A program made the translations under genes and the position numbers. From [Actinomadura] parvosata subsp. kistnae (GTDB lineage: Bacteria; Actinomycetota; Actinomycetes; Streptosporangiales; Streptosporangiaceae): a DNA stretch of 64,000 nucleotides. Positions 26,738-34,742 of the stretch are shown here, piece by piece (the first letter of the stretch is position 1; every line of letters starts with the position of its first letter). The notes beneath the pieces were generated by a model. That model saw nothing but the letters and a program-made list of their open reading frames with translations. It was not told the DNA's origin and made no database searches. Location of the stretch: contig NZ_OOHJ01000022.1 of NCBI RefSeq assembly GCF_900323885.1, forward strand, positions 1,178,001 through 1,242,000. The letters run 5' to 3'.

Positions 26738-27859
26738 ATGAGACTGATCGTGGCCGTCGTGGCCCTGCTCGCCGCGACCGCCTGCACCGCGCCCGCCGCG
26801 CCCAGGGCCGCCGGGTCCGCCACGCCGGCCGGGCCCGCCGTCCTGCCCGCGCCCACCGGCCCCCACCGGGTCGGCACCACCGTCCTGCACCTGAAGGACG
26901 CCTCCCGCCCGGATCCCTGGAACCTCGACGCCAAGGTCCGGGAGCTGAAGGTGACCCTCTGGTACCCGACCGGGCAGCGGGACGGGCCGCCGGCGCCGTA
27001 CATGACGGCCGAGGAGTCCGAGCTGCTCATGAGAGGCAGCAGGATCGCGAGCGCGCCGTACGACACGCTGAGCAGGACGCGGACGAACGCCGTCGCGGAC
27101 GCCGAGCCCGCCGGGCGGAAGCTTCCCCTGGTGGTGCTCTCGCCCGGGTTCACCAAGCCGGTCAGCACCCTCACCTCACTGGCCGAGGACCTGGCCAGCC
27201 GGGGGTACGTCGTCGCCGGGATCGACCACCCGTACGAGAGCTACGCCACGACCCTGGAAGACGGCACCATCGCCGAGTGCCTGGCCTGCGACAGCAACTC
27301 CGATCCCGGCTTCGGCGCGGGGCTGGTGCGCAGCCGGGCGGCCGACGTCTCGTTCGTGCTCGACGAGCTGCCGGCGAAGTGGGACGGATCCGGCCGGATC
27401 GACCAGTCACGCATCGCGATGGCCGGGCAGTCCATCGGCGGGTCCAGCGCCCTGGCGACCATGATCGAGGACTCCCGGGTGCGGGCCGGGATCGACATGG
27501 ACGGCACCGCCTACGCCCGCATCCCGCCGGGCGGGTTCTCCCGGCCGTTCATGTTCCTGGGGTCGGCGGAGCACGTCGCCTCCCCCACGTGGGAGCGCGA
27601 CTGGAAGCTGCTCACCGGCTGGAAGCGCTGGATCGTGCTGTCGGGCGCGGAGCACCAGTCCTTCACCGACACGCCGCTGCTGTCGGACGCCCTCGGCATC
27701 CGGTCGGCCTCCGGCGTCCTGCCCGCCCAGCGTGCCGCGGAGCTGACCCGTACCTACGTGGCGGCCTTCCTCGACCTGCACCTCAAGGCGCAGCGGCGGC
27801 CCGTCCTGGACGGGCCGGCACCGGGCTTTCCGGAGGCCAGGTTCTGTCCCTGCTCCTGA
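26738..27859 (+). CDS. Alpha/beta-hydrolase lipoprotein (PAF-acetylhydrolase-like)
   Basis: About 373 residues from the ATG at 26738 (GTG at 26723 overlaps the protease stop and is an alternative). Lipoprotein signal MRLIVAVVALLAATACTAP. Conserved parts of the PAF-acetylhydrolase/dienelactone hydrolase group: VVLSPGFTKPVSTLTSLAED, VVAGIDHPYESY, the nucleophile elbow AMAGQSIGGSSA, an Asp in GIDMDGTAY and a late His in GAEHQSFTD. It is an extracytoplasmic esterase or lipase of unknown substrate and the last gene of the exporter operon. Confidence 0.85.
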   Translation: MRLIVAVVALLAATACTAPAAPRAAGSATPAGPAVLPAPTGPHRVGTTVLHLKDASRPDPWNLDAKVRELKVTLWYPTGQRDGPPAPYMTAEESELLMRGSRIASAPYDTLSRTRTNAVADAEPAGRKLPLVVLSPGFTKPVSTLTSLAEDLASRGYVVAGIDHPYESYATTLEDGTIAECLACDSNSDPGFGAGLVRSRAADVSFVLDELPAKWDGSGRIDQSRIAMAGQSIGGSSALATMIEDSRVRAGIDMDGTAYARIPPGGFSRPFMFLGSAEHVASPTWERDWKLLTGWKRWIVLSGAEHQSFTDTPLLSDALGIRSASGVLPAQRAAELTRTYVAAFLDLHLKAQRRPVLDGPAPGFPEARFCPCS

Positions 27860-27874
27860 GTATCCTGTTGCGCT

Positions 27875-28615
27875 ATGAGCAACAGCGCGTCGGTTCAGTC
27901 CGTCGATCGGGCCATCGCGATCCTGGAGATCCTGGCCCGCGACGGCGCCACCCGGGTGACGGACCTGGCCGCCGAGCTCGCCGTGCACAAGTCCACGGCG
28001 TTCCGGCTGCTGGCGGCCCTGGAGCAGGGCGGGCTGGTGGAGCAGAGCGGCGACCGCGGGCGCTACCGGCTCGGGTTCGGCGTCGTCCGGCTGGCCGGGG
28101 CCGCCACCGCGCAGCTCGACCTGTCCCGCGAGAGCCGTCCCGTGTGCCTGCGGCTGGCGGAGGAGATCGGCGAGACCGTCAACATCGCAGTGGGGCGCGG
28201 CGGCGACGCGGTCAACGTCAGCCAGGTGCGCGGCCCGGCCGCGATCAGCGGGCACAACTGGGTCGGGCAGCGCACGCCCGCCCACGCCACCTCCAGCGGC
28301 AAGGTGCTGCTGGCGTTCGGCGTGCTGCGGCTCGGCCCCGAGCTGGAGCGTTACACGCCGCACACCATCACCACGCCGCACGAGCTGCGCCTCGACGAGA
28401 TCAGGGAGCGCGGCTGGGCCGCCACGGTCGAGGAGCTGGAGGTGGGGCTGAACGCGGTGGCGGCGCCGATCAGGGGCGCCGACGGGTCGGTGGTGGCCGC
28501 CGTCAGCGCCTCCGGGCCCTCCTACCGGCTGACGCCCGACCGGCTGGCGGACGTGGGTGCCGTGCTGGTGGCGGGCGCGCGGGAGATAAGCCAGCGCATC
28601 GGATATTACGGTTAG
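27875..28615 (+). CDS. IclR-family transcriptional regulator
   Basis: A 246-residue protein with N-terminal winged helix (SVDRAIAILEILARDGATRV, ELAVHKSTAFRLLAALEQGG) and IclR effector domain (GETVNIAVGRGGDAVNVSQV, HATSSGKVLLAFG, RGWAATVEELEVGLNAVAAP, VAAVSASGPSYRL). Its HTH differs from the regulator at 20654. No metabolic operon adjoins it; a DUF2277 gene starts 4 bp downstream. Target unknown. Confidence 0.9.
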   Translation: MSNSASVQSVDRAIAILEILARDGATRVTDLAAELAVHKSTAFRLLAALEQGGLVEQSGDRGRYRLGFGVVRLAGAATAQLDLSRESRPVCLRLAEEIGETVNIAVGRGGDAVNVSQVRGPAAISGHNWVGQRTPAHATSSGKVLLAFGVLRLGPELERYTPHTITTPHELRLDEIRERGWAATVEELEVGLNAVAAPIRGADGSVVAAVSASGPSYRLTPDRLADVGAVLVAGAREISQRIGYYG

Positions 28616-28619
28616 GGCC

Positions 28620-28832
28620 ATGTGTAGAAGCATCAAGACCCTGCGCCCGCCGTACACCGAGAGCGTGACCGAGGAGGACGTGCGGGCCGCGGCCCTGCAG
28701 TACGTCAGGAAGATCTCCGGCTTCCGCGCGCCGGCCGCGCACAACGCCGAGGCGTTCGACCGGGCCGTCGAGGCGATCACCAGGGCGTCGGAGGAGCTGC
28801 TGGGAGCGCTCGAAGTTCGCGGGAGTCGTTGA
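28620..28832 (+). CDS. DUF2277 family protein
   Basis: A 70-residue protein starting MCRSIKTLRPPYTESVTEED with AALQYVRKISGFRAPAAHN, the pattern that defines DUF2277. Function is unknown. It is small, soluble and Cys-containing near the N-terminus. It starts 4 bp after the IclR stop and is probably co-transcribed with it. Confidence 0.88.
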   Translation: MCRSIKTLRPPYTESVTEEDVRAAALQYVRKISGFRAPAAHNAEAFDRAVEAITRASEELLGALEVRGSR

Positions 28833-28895
28833 CAGGGCCTGCCCGCCGGAGAAGTCTCCCCGGTGTAACCCCCAGCGATCCCCCAGGGAGCTGCC

Positions 28896-30800
28896 ATGAT
28901 CAGCGGGTTGTACCAGGGACAGGACGGCGACTCCAGGCTGGCGCTGCGCGTCGACGTCGACGGGGCCAGGCCGATGGGGCGGGTCAGCGGCGACCTGTTC
29001 ACCGTCGCGGGGGCGACCACGTCCTACGTCGGCTCGTTCGTGGTCAGCGCTCCCGACGTTCGGGAGGGGCGGATCCAGGGGCGCGGGGAGTTCACGTTCG
29101 CCACGCCGGTCCGTGACGTGCGCGTCGACCTCGAGGGGCAGGCGGGCACGGCGGTCGTCGCGGGGCGCACCTACGAGGTGTCGTTCGTCTCGCCGTACTT
29201 CCGCAGCGTGCTGCTGGAGCAGGACTCCGTGGTCGGAGCGGTGCCGTTCGTGTCCTACCGGACGGGCTCGCTGCCCGGGCCGACCGGCTCGCCCGCCAGG
29301 GAGCTGAGCGTCGTGTCCGCGTACGCGGAGGCCGGCATCGAGCTGACCCTGGCCGAGCCGGGCGTCATCCCCGTGGAGGGATCCGGCGCGGACCTGGCGT
29401 GGGACGACGCCGAGCTGCACCACGCGATGACGCGGCACTTCAGCGCGTTCGAGGACGCGGTCGCCTGGCGGGTGTGGCTGCTGGTGGCCAGCAAGCACGT
29501 GGGCGGCTACCGGGGCATCATGTTCGACTACAACGACGCGCACCAGCGGCAGGGGTCCGCGGTGTTCTACGACGCGATCAAGGGTGACACGCCGCAGGCG
29601 CAGCGGGCGCAGTTACGGACGTACGTGCACGAGCTCGGCCACGCCTTCAACCTGCTCCACTCCTGGCAGAAGAACCTGGCCACCCCGCCGCAGCCGCTCG
29701 GCCCCGACGGCGGCTTCGGCGACCTGTCCTGGATGAACTATGTGCAGAACTACCGCCCCGGCGGCGAGCAGGGCTACTGGGCCGCCTTCCCCTTCCAGTT
29801 CACGGACGCCGAACTGGTGCACCTGCGCCACGGCTTCTACCGCGACGTCGCCATGGGCGCGAACGCCTTCGGCACCGGCGCCGCCGACATCGCCCCCTTC
29901 GAGCAGCCGGTCGAGGACCATTCGGGGCTGCGGCTGGAGCTGCGCGCCAAGGACGCGTACGAGCTGGGCGAGCCCGTCGTCGTGGAGCTGAAGCTGTCGT
30001 ACGCGGGCCAGCCGCGCACCACGCACGGCCACCTGCACCCCGACACGGAGTTCACCCAGGTCTCGATCACCCAGCCGAGCGGCAAGACCGTGCTCTACCG
30101 GCCGATGATGCGGCACTGCGTGGACACCTCACCCGAGATCCGCCTCGACGAGGGCAATCCGGCCATGTACCGCAGCGCGTACATCGGGCACGGCCGCGAC
30201 GGCCACTACTTCCAGCTTCCCGGCGAGTACCAGGTGCGCGCCCAGTACATCGCCGCCGACGGCTCCCGCATCGTCTCCCCCGCCTGCCCGGTCCGGGTGC
30301 GCTTCCCCGTCACGCACGACGACCACCAGGTGGCCGAGCTGATGCTGGGCGAGGACCAGGGCAAGCTGTTCTCGCTGCTCGGCTCCGACTCGCCCTTCCT
30401 GCGCTCCGGCAACGAGGCCCTGGACGAGGTCATCGACCGCTACGACCACCACCCGCTGGCCGTCTACGCCCGCCTGGTGAAGGGGCTCAACGCCGAGCGC
30501 GAGTTCAAGGAGCTGACGCCGGGCAACCGGCTGCGCATCCGCCCGCCCGACCTCAAGCAGGGCATCGAGCACCTGACGGCCGTCGCCCGCGACGCGAGCA
30601 TCGACAACATCACCCTCAACCTGGCGATGCGCCGCCTGGCCAGGGCGGAGGCGCGGCAGGGCGACCTGGCGCGGGCGAACGCGGTGATGGACAAGATGGT
30701 CGCCACTTTCGAGGCCAAGGGGGTCAATCCCATCGTCATGGGGCAGATCCGGCGGCAGGCGGAGCTGACGAAGTCGGCCCTGAGCGCCGAGGTGTCGTAA
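28896..30800 (+). CDS. Metzincin-like zinc metalloprotease without signal peptide
   Basis: A 634-residue protein I cannot place in a named family. The N-terminal 160 residues are beta-rich. A zinc site reads HELGHAFNLLH (His245, Glu246, His249, His255), matching the metzincin HExxHxxGxxH pattern except Asn for Gly. It is followed by SWMNY (278-282), which resembles the metzincin Met-turn. The C-terminal half holds an immunoglobulin-like stretch (LELRAKDAYELGEPVVVELK) and a helical tail (AMRRLARAEARQGDLARANA) resembling tetratricopeptides. There is no signal peptide or TM helix, so it appears cytoplasmic or non-classically exported. RBS AGGGAG lies 5 bp before the ATG. Confidence 0.75.
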   Translation: MISGLYQGQDGDSRLALRVDVDGARPMGRVSGDLFTVAGATTSYVGSFVVSAPDVREGRIQGRGEFTFATPVRDVRVDLEGQAGTAVVAGRTYEVSFVSPYFRSVLLEQDSVVGAVPFVSYRTGSLPGPTGSPARELSVVSAYAEAGIELTLAEPGVIPVEGSGADLAWDDAELHHAMTRHFSAFEDAVAWRVWLLVASKHVGGYRGIMFDYNDAHQRQGSAVFYDAIKGDTPQAQRAQLRTYVHELGHAFNLLHSWQKNLATPPQPLGPDGGFGDLSWMNYVQNYRPGGEQGYWAAFPFQFTDAELVHLRHGFYRDVAMGANAFGTGAADIAPFEQPVEDHSGLRLELRAKDAYELGEPVVVELKLSYAGQPRTTHGHLHPDTEFTQVSITQPSGKTVLYRPMMRHCVDTSPEIRLDEGNPAMYRSAYIGHGRDGHYFQLPGEYQVRAQYIAADGSRIVSPACPVRVRFPVTHDDHQVAELMLGEDQGKLFSLLGSDSPFLRSGNEALDEVIDRYDHHPLAVYARLVKGLNAEREFKELTPGNRLRIRPPDLKQGIEHLTAVARDASIDNITLNLAMRRLARAEARQGDLARANAVMDKMVATFEAKGVNPIVMGQIRRQAELTKSALSAEVS

Positions 30801-30824
30801 GGCGGGGCTGACGCGAGCCGGCGG

Positions 30825-30841
30825 GTGCCGCGAGGCGGCAC
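30825..30841 (+). terminator. Hairpin downstream of the metalloprotease gene
   Basis: GTGCCGC, loop GAG, GCGGCAC: a perfect 7-bp stem starting 25 bp after the stop codon. It also lies 25 bp before the GTG of the next gene, so it separates the two transcripts. No T tract. Confidence 0.55.
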
Positions 30842-30866
30842 GGGCGGCCTCGCTAGATTCTTCCCC

Positions 30867-31670
30867 GTGCGCATCATCTCTCTCAACGCGTGGGGCGGCG
30901 CGATGTTCGACGAGCTCGCCCGCTGGCTCGACACCTGTGACGCCGACGTCCTCTGCCTCCAGGAGGTGACGCGCACGCCCACGGCGAGCGGCTGGACCCG
31001 GTTCGACGACGCTGAGCGTTCACTGCCGCAGCGGGCCGACCTCCTCGGCGACGTGCGGGCGCTGCTGCCCCGCCACCACGACCTGTTCGCGGTCAGCGAC
31101 TCCGGTCCCGTCCAGGATCGCGAAGGCCGCGCGCACCGCCAGGACTTCGGGCTCGCGACCTTCGTCGCCGACGCGCTGCCCGTCGTCGGCCTGCGCTCGG
31201 CGTTCGTGCACGGCGCCTACGCCGAGCACGACGGTGAGTGGCCGAGCGACGGGCGGCCGCGCGCCGCGCTGGCCGTCCGCGTGTTCGACCGGGCGGCGCG
31301 GCGGTTCGTCACCGTCGTCAACCTGCACGGCCTGCGGGACGCGAGCGGCAAGGCCGACACCCCGGCCCGCCGCGCCCAGGCCGAGCGGCTGGCCGGGCTG
31401 GTCACCAGTGTGCGCGAGGCCGGCGACCTGGCCGTGGTGTGCGGCGACTTCAACGTGCTGCCCGGCAGCGAGACGTTCGGGATCCTCGCCGGGGCCGGGC
31501 TGACGGACCTCGTCGGCGACGCCGACACCAGGACCTCCCGCTATCCCAAGCCGGTGCGGCACGCGAGCTACCTGCTCGTCTCCGACCCCGCCGCCGTCAA
31601 GCACTTCGAGATCATGACGGCGCCCGAGGTGTCCGACCACCGCGCCCTGCTGCTCGACCTGCGCAGCTGA
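30867..31670 (+). CDS. Endonuclease/exonuclease/phosphatase-family protein (cytoplasmic)
   Basis: A 267-residue EEP-fold phosphodiesterase. Family motifs: ISLNAWGG at the start, LCLQEVTRTP (metal Glu), VNLHGLRD, VVCGDFNVLPGSETF (Asp and Asn) and SDHRALLLDLR at the C-terminus (Asp-His). GTG 30867 is chosen because the fold begins immediately (VRIISLNAWG); there is no signal peptide. Substrate (DNA, phosphoinositide or other phosphodiester) cannot be told. Its last codons form the first copy of a 53-bp tandem repeat. Confidence 0.87.
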   Translation: MRIISLNAWGGAMFDELARWLDTCDADVLCLQEVTRTPTASGWTRFDDAERSLPQRADLLGDVRALLPRHHDLFAVSDSGPVQDREGRAHRQDFGLATFVADALPVVGLRSAFVHGAYAEHDGEWPSDGRPRAALAVRVFDRAARRFVTVVNLHGLRDASGKADTPARRAQAERLAGLVTSVREAGDLAVVCGDFNVLPGSETFGILAGAGLTDLVGDADTRTSRYPKPVRHASYLLVSDPAAVKHFEIMTAPEVSDHRALLLDLRS

Positions 31671-31803
31671 CCGTCGACGCGGGAGACCGGCACCATGCCC
31701 TGCTGCTCGACCTGCGCGGCTAGCCTCCGACGCGGGAGACCGGCACCCGCGCCTGCTGTTCGACCTGCGGAGCTAGCCTCCCACGCGCGAGACCGGCACA
31801 CCG
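31645..31803. repeat. 53-bp tandem repeat, three copies, at a convergent gene junction
   Basis: Copies at 31645-31697, 31698-31750 and 31751-31803 share CTGCTGYTCGACCTGCG near the start and GAGACCGGCAC near the end. Copy 1 contains the stop of the plus-strand EEP gene and copy 3 the stop of the minus-strand gene. The last codons of both genes have therefore been duplicated between them. Confidence 0.92.
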
Positions 31804-32198
31804 CCCGCGCAGGTGATCTTCAGCTCCAGCTCCTCGCCCTCGTTCGGCTCGAACTCGACCTTGGCCTCCCGCGCGGGGCCAGCCTCGACGTCGTCCACCG
31901 AGTAGTCCTGCGCCGGGCTCCACGAGCGCAGCGTCACCAGGCCGTCGGCGTCGCAGGAGGCGATCACGGTGCCGCCCGCGCTGCGGATCAGCTTGCCCTG
32001 CGCGGCCGGCGACGGCGCGGCGCTCGCCGTCGCGGCGGCGCGGGTGGTGGCCGTGGCGAGCGCCGCCTTGACGTCCTCGCGGCTGAGGACGTGGCTGTCA
32101 CTCCCGGTCAGGCCGTTGCCGAGCAGGCCGAGCACCGCCACGGCGGCGCCGGTGGCGGCCAGCGCGGTGGCGATCCAGGCCACGACGAGCTTCTTCAT
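31773..32198 (-). CDS. Small membrane-anchored hypothetical protein
   Basis: A 141-residue protein, not recognised. A basic start (MKKLVV) and a TM or signal-anchor segment (AWIATALAATGAAVAVLGLL) precede an Ala/Thr-rich linker and a secreted domain with two Cys (VIASCDADGLV and ITCAGGVPVS) that could form a disulfide. It is divergent from the OmpR-type regulator, with TAAGGC repeats between them, so it may belong to that regulon. The C-terminus (VPVSRVGG) lies in the tandem repeat. Confidence 0.7.
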   Translation of the reverse strand: MKKLVVAWIATALAATGAAVAVLGLLGNGLTGSDSHVLSREDVKAALATATTRAAATASAAPSPAAQGKLIRSAGGTVIASCDADGLVTLRSWSPAQDYSVDDVEAGPAREAKVEFEPNEGEELELKITCAGGVPVSRVGG

Positions 32199-32224
32199 CT
32201 CCGACAGGTTTCCCCAGGTACGAC

Positions 32225-32252
32225 TAAGGCCAGGTTAAGGCGACGCTAAGGC
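32225..32252. promoter_or_regulatory. Three TAAGGC direct repeats with 11-bp period
   Basis: TAAGGC at 32225-32230, 32236-32241 and 32247-32252, exactly 11 bp apart, about one helix turn. Such direct hexamer repeats are typical of OmpR/PhoB-family binding sites. It lies between the divergent anchored protein and the response regulator, 40 bp before the regulator ATG. Confidence 0.7.
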
Positions 32253-32291
32253 TGCCCTGGGCATGAGCGATCACCGTCTACGTTTCTGTAT

Positions 32292-32972
32292 ATGGCGGAC
32301 ATCCTGCTCATCGAGGACGACGTGACGATCCGTACGGCGCTCAGCCGCGGGCTGCGGGAGCTCGGCCACGCCGTCTCCTCCTCCCCCACGGCGATGGAGG
32401 GGCTGCGGCTGGCCGTCCAGGACCGGCCCGACCTGATCGTGCTCGACCTGGGGCTGCCCGACCTCGACGGGGTGGAGCTGCTGCGGATGCTGCGGGCGGT
32501 CAGCAAGGTGCCGGTGATCGTCGCCACGGCCCGCGACGGGGACGCCGAGATGGTGCCCGTCCTCGACGCCGGGGCCGACGACTACGTGGTCAAGCCGTAC
32601 AGCGCGGCGCAGCTCGACGCCCGGGTGCGGGCCGTGCTGCGGCGGGCCGGCGGGGCGGCGCCCGAGGAGCCGCTGAAGGTGGGGGCGCTGCGGGTGGACC
32701 CGCGGGCGCGTACGGCGGCGCTCGACGGCGAGCCGCTGGACCTGACGCCGCGCGAGTTCGACGTGCTGCACTACCTCGCGGCCCGGCCGGGCGAGGTCGT
32801 CACCAAGCGGGAGCTGCTGACCGAGGTGTGGCAGCTCCCCTACGGCGGCGCCGACAAGACCGTGGACGTGCACCTGTCGTGGCTGCGCAGGAAACTGGGC
32901 GAGACGGCCGCCGAGCCGCGTTACCTGCACACGGTGCGCGGGGTGGGCGTGAAGCTGGTCGAGCCGTCGTGA
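32292..32972 (+). CDS. OmpR-family response regulator
   Basis: A 226-residue regulator: receiver domain with acidic pocket LIEDD, Asp52 in IVLDLGLPD, Thr in VATARD and Lys in DDYVVKPYS. The C-terminal winged helix reads LDLTPREFDVLHYLAARPGE and DVHLSWLRRKLGE. The stop overlaps the kinase GTG. Upstream hexamer repeats suggest autoregulation; the same hexamer recurs before the PepSY gene downstream. Confidence 0.95.
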   Translation: MADILLIEDDVTIRTALSRGLRELGHAVSSSPTAMEGLRLAVQDRPDLIVLDLGLPDLDGVELLRMLRAVSKVPVIVATARDGDAEMVPVLDAGADDYVVKPYSAAQLDARVRAVLRRAGGAAPEEPLKVGALRVDPRARTAALDGEPLDLTPREFDVLHYLAARPGEVVTKRELLTEVWQLPYGGADKTVDVHLSWLRRKLGETAAEPRYLHTVRGVGVKLVEPS

Positions 32973-34207
32973 GGCGGTGGCTGGCGCTGCTCGTCGCGGC
33001 GACGACCTCGCTGGTGCTGATCGCGCTGCTCGTCCCGATGGCGCTGCTGATCAGGGCGGTGGCCGAGAACGGCGCGATGAGCCGGGCGACCGCCGCGGCC
33101 GAGTCCGTGGCGGTCGCGGTCGGCACCCCCGACCTGGGGCTGGCGGTGGAGCAGGTGGCGCGGCCCGTGACGGTGTTCCTGCCGGACGGGCGGACGATCG
33201 GGGAGCGGGCCGCCCGCTCCGACGCCGTCCGCCTGGCCGCCACCGGGCGCAGCGTCACCGCCGAGGCCGGCGGGGGCAGGGAGGTGCTGGTCTCGGCGCA
33301 GTCGCCCGAGGGCACGGCCGTGATCAGGGTGTTCGTGCCGGACGCCGAGCTGATGCGCGGGGTCAGAGAGGCGTGGCTGGCGCTGGCGCTGCTCGGCGTC
33401 GGGCTGGTCGCGCTGGGCATCGTCCTGGCGGACCGGCTGGCGCTGGCCGTGACGCGGCCGGTCGGCGGGCTGGCGCGGGTCTCCCACCGGCTGGCCGGCG
33501 GCGACCTGACCGCCAGGGCCGAGCCCGGCGGGCCGCCCGAGGTCCGGGACGTCGCGCTCGCGCTCAACCACCTCGCCGGGCGCATCGACGAGCTGCTGGC
33601 GGCCGAACGCGAATCCGTCGCCGACCTGTCGCACCGGCTGCGCACACCCCTGACCGGCCTGCGGCTGGACGCCGAGTCGCTGCGCGACCCCGAGGAGGCG
33701 GCCCGCGTCCAGGCCCGCGTGGACGCGCTGGAGCGGGCCGTGAGCGCCGTCATCACCGAGGCGCGGCGGCGCTCGGCCGGGCGCGACTCGTGCGACGCGG
33801 CGGCCGTGGTGCGCGAACGGGTCCGGTTCTGGTCCGTGCTGGCCGAGGACCAGGGCCGCGAGGTGACGATCACCGTGCCCGACGCGCCCCTTCCGGTCGC
33901 GGTGGGCGCCGAGGAACTCGCCGCGTGCGTGGACGCGCTGCTCGGCAACGTCTTCGCGCACACCCCCGAAGGGGCCGCCATGACGGTACGGCTGGAGCCG
34001 CGGCCCTCCGGCGGCCTGCTCGTCGTGGAGGACGCGGGGCCCGGCTTCGAGGCCGCGCTGCTGGAGCGGGGGAACAGCGGGGGCGGCTCGACGGGGCTGG
34101 GGCTCGACATCGCGCGACGCACCGCCGAGTCGTCCGGAGGCGGGCTCGCCGTCTCCAGGTCGGCGGAGGGCGGGGCCCGGGTGGAAGTGGCGCTCGGCGC
34201 ACCCTGA
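32969..34207 (+). CDS. Sensor histidine kinase (OmpR-type partner)
   Basis: A 412-residue membrane kinase. TM1 (LALLVAATTSLVLIALLVPM), an extracytoplasmic sensor of about 120 residues, TM2 (LALALLGVGLVALGIVLAD), HAMP, HisKA with His in ADLSHRLRTPLTGL, then HATPase with an N-box-like LLGNVFAHTPEG, VVEDAGPGF and GSTGLGLDIARRTAESSGGG. The GTG start overlaps the regulator stop by 4 bp. Confidence 0.94.
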   Translation: MRRWLALLVAATTSLVLIALLVPMALLIRAVAENGAMSRATAAAESVAVAVGTPDLGLAVEQVARPVTVFLPDGRTIGERAARSDAVRLAATGRSVTAEAGGGREVLVSAQSPEGTAVIRVFVPDAELMRGVREAWLALALLGVGLVALGIVLADRLALAVTRPVGGLARVSHRLAGGDLTARAEPGGPPEVRDVALALNHLAGRIDELLAAERESVADLSHRLRTPLTGLRLDAESLRDPEEAARVQARVDALERAVSAVITEARRRSAGRDSCDAAAVVRERVRFWSVLAEDQGREVTITVPDAPLPVAVGAEELAACVDALLGNVFAHTPEGAAMTVRLEPRPSGGLLVVEDAGPGFEAALLERGNSGGGSTGLGLDIARRTAESSGGGLAVSRSAEGGARVEVALGAP

Positions 34208-34243
34208 CGACCTTCCATGTGGGCCCTGACCGGCCTTCTCGTC

Positions 34244-34260
34244 GCCTTAACCACCCTTTA
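34244..34260. promoter_or_regulatory. Inverted-orientation TAAGGC-like pair before the PepSY gene
   Basis: GCCTTA at 34244-34249 (TAAGGC on the minus strand) and CCTTTA at 34255-34260, again 11 bp apart. The second half-site is imperfect. It resembles the site before the response regulator and lies 37 bp before the PepSY ATG. Confidence 0.5.
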
Positions 34261-34296
34261 GCGCCCGATTACCCCTGTCCGCGATTTCGTAGAACC

Positions 34297-34671
34297 ATGC
34301 GAATCACGAAGAAGCTCATCGTTGCCGGAATTGTCTCCATCGCCGCGACCGGCGGCGCGGTCTACGCCACCGCCGCCTACGCCTCCGAGGCGTCCGAGGC
34401 GTCCGAGTCCGCCGTCGCCGCCGTCGCCCCCAAGGTCACCGCGGAGCAGGCCATCGGCATCGCCCTCAAGCAGGTGCCGGGCTCCTGGGTCAGCGAGCTC
34501 GACTTCGACAGCCGCGGCAAGCAGGCCGACACCTGGGAGCTGGAGCTGACCAAGGGCACCGAGCGGCACGAGGTGGACGTGGACGCGACCTCGGGCAAGG
34601 TCACCAAGGCCCAGGTGGACCAGAACGACGACGACCAGAACGACGACGGCGACGACGGTGACGACGACTGA
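34297..34671 (+). CDS. PepSY-domain secreted protein
   Basis: A 124-residue protein: signal sequence (MRITKKLIVAGIVSIAATGG to ATAAYA), a Ser/Glu/Ala-rich spacer and one PepSY domain (KVTAEQAIGIALKQVPG, WELELTKGTERHEVDVDATS, GKVTKAQ). The tail is very acidic (DQNDDDQNDDGDDGDDD). PepSY domains inhibit proteases or act as modulators of sensor kinases; small PepSY proteins next to OmpR-type systems are common in actinomycetes. The Asp-rich tail could bind cations. Probably controlled by the adjacent two-component system through the half-sites upstream. Confidence 0.85.
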   Translation: MRITKKLIVAGIVSIAATGGAVYATAAYASEASEASESAVAAVAPKVTAEQAIGIALKQVPGSWVSELDFDSRGKQADTWELELTKGTERHEVDVDATSGKVTKAQVDQNDDDQNDDGDDGDDD

Positions 34672-34688
34672 CACCTGACGCCTCTTTG

Positions 34689-34717
34689 ATGCCGGCCCGC
34701 CGCGCGCGGGCCGGCAT
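34689..34717. terminator. Bidirectional hairpin between PepSY and EEP genes
   Basis: ATGCCGGCCCG and CGGGCCGGCAT form a perfect 11-bp stem, extendable by one more pair, around a 7-base loop CCGCGCG. It lies 17 bp after the PepSY stop and 25 bp after the convergent EEP gene stop, so it can terminate both. Confidence 0.8.
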
Positions 34718-34742
34718 TCTCATGTCCGGGCCCCGCGGGCGG

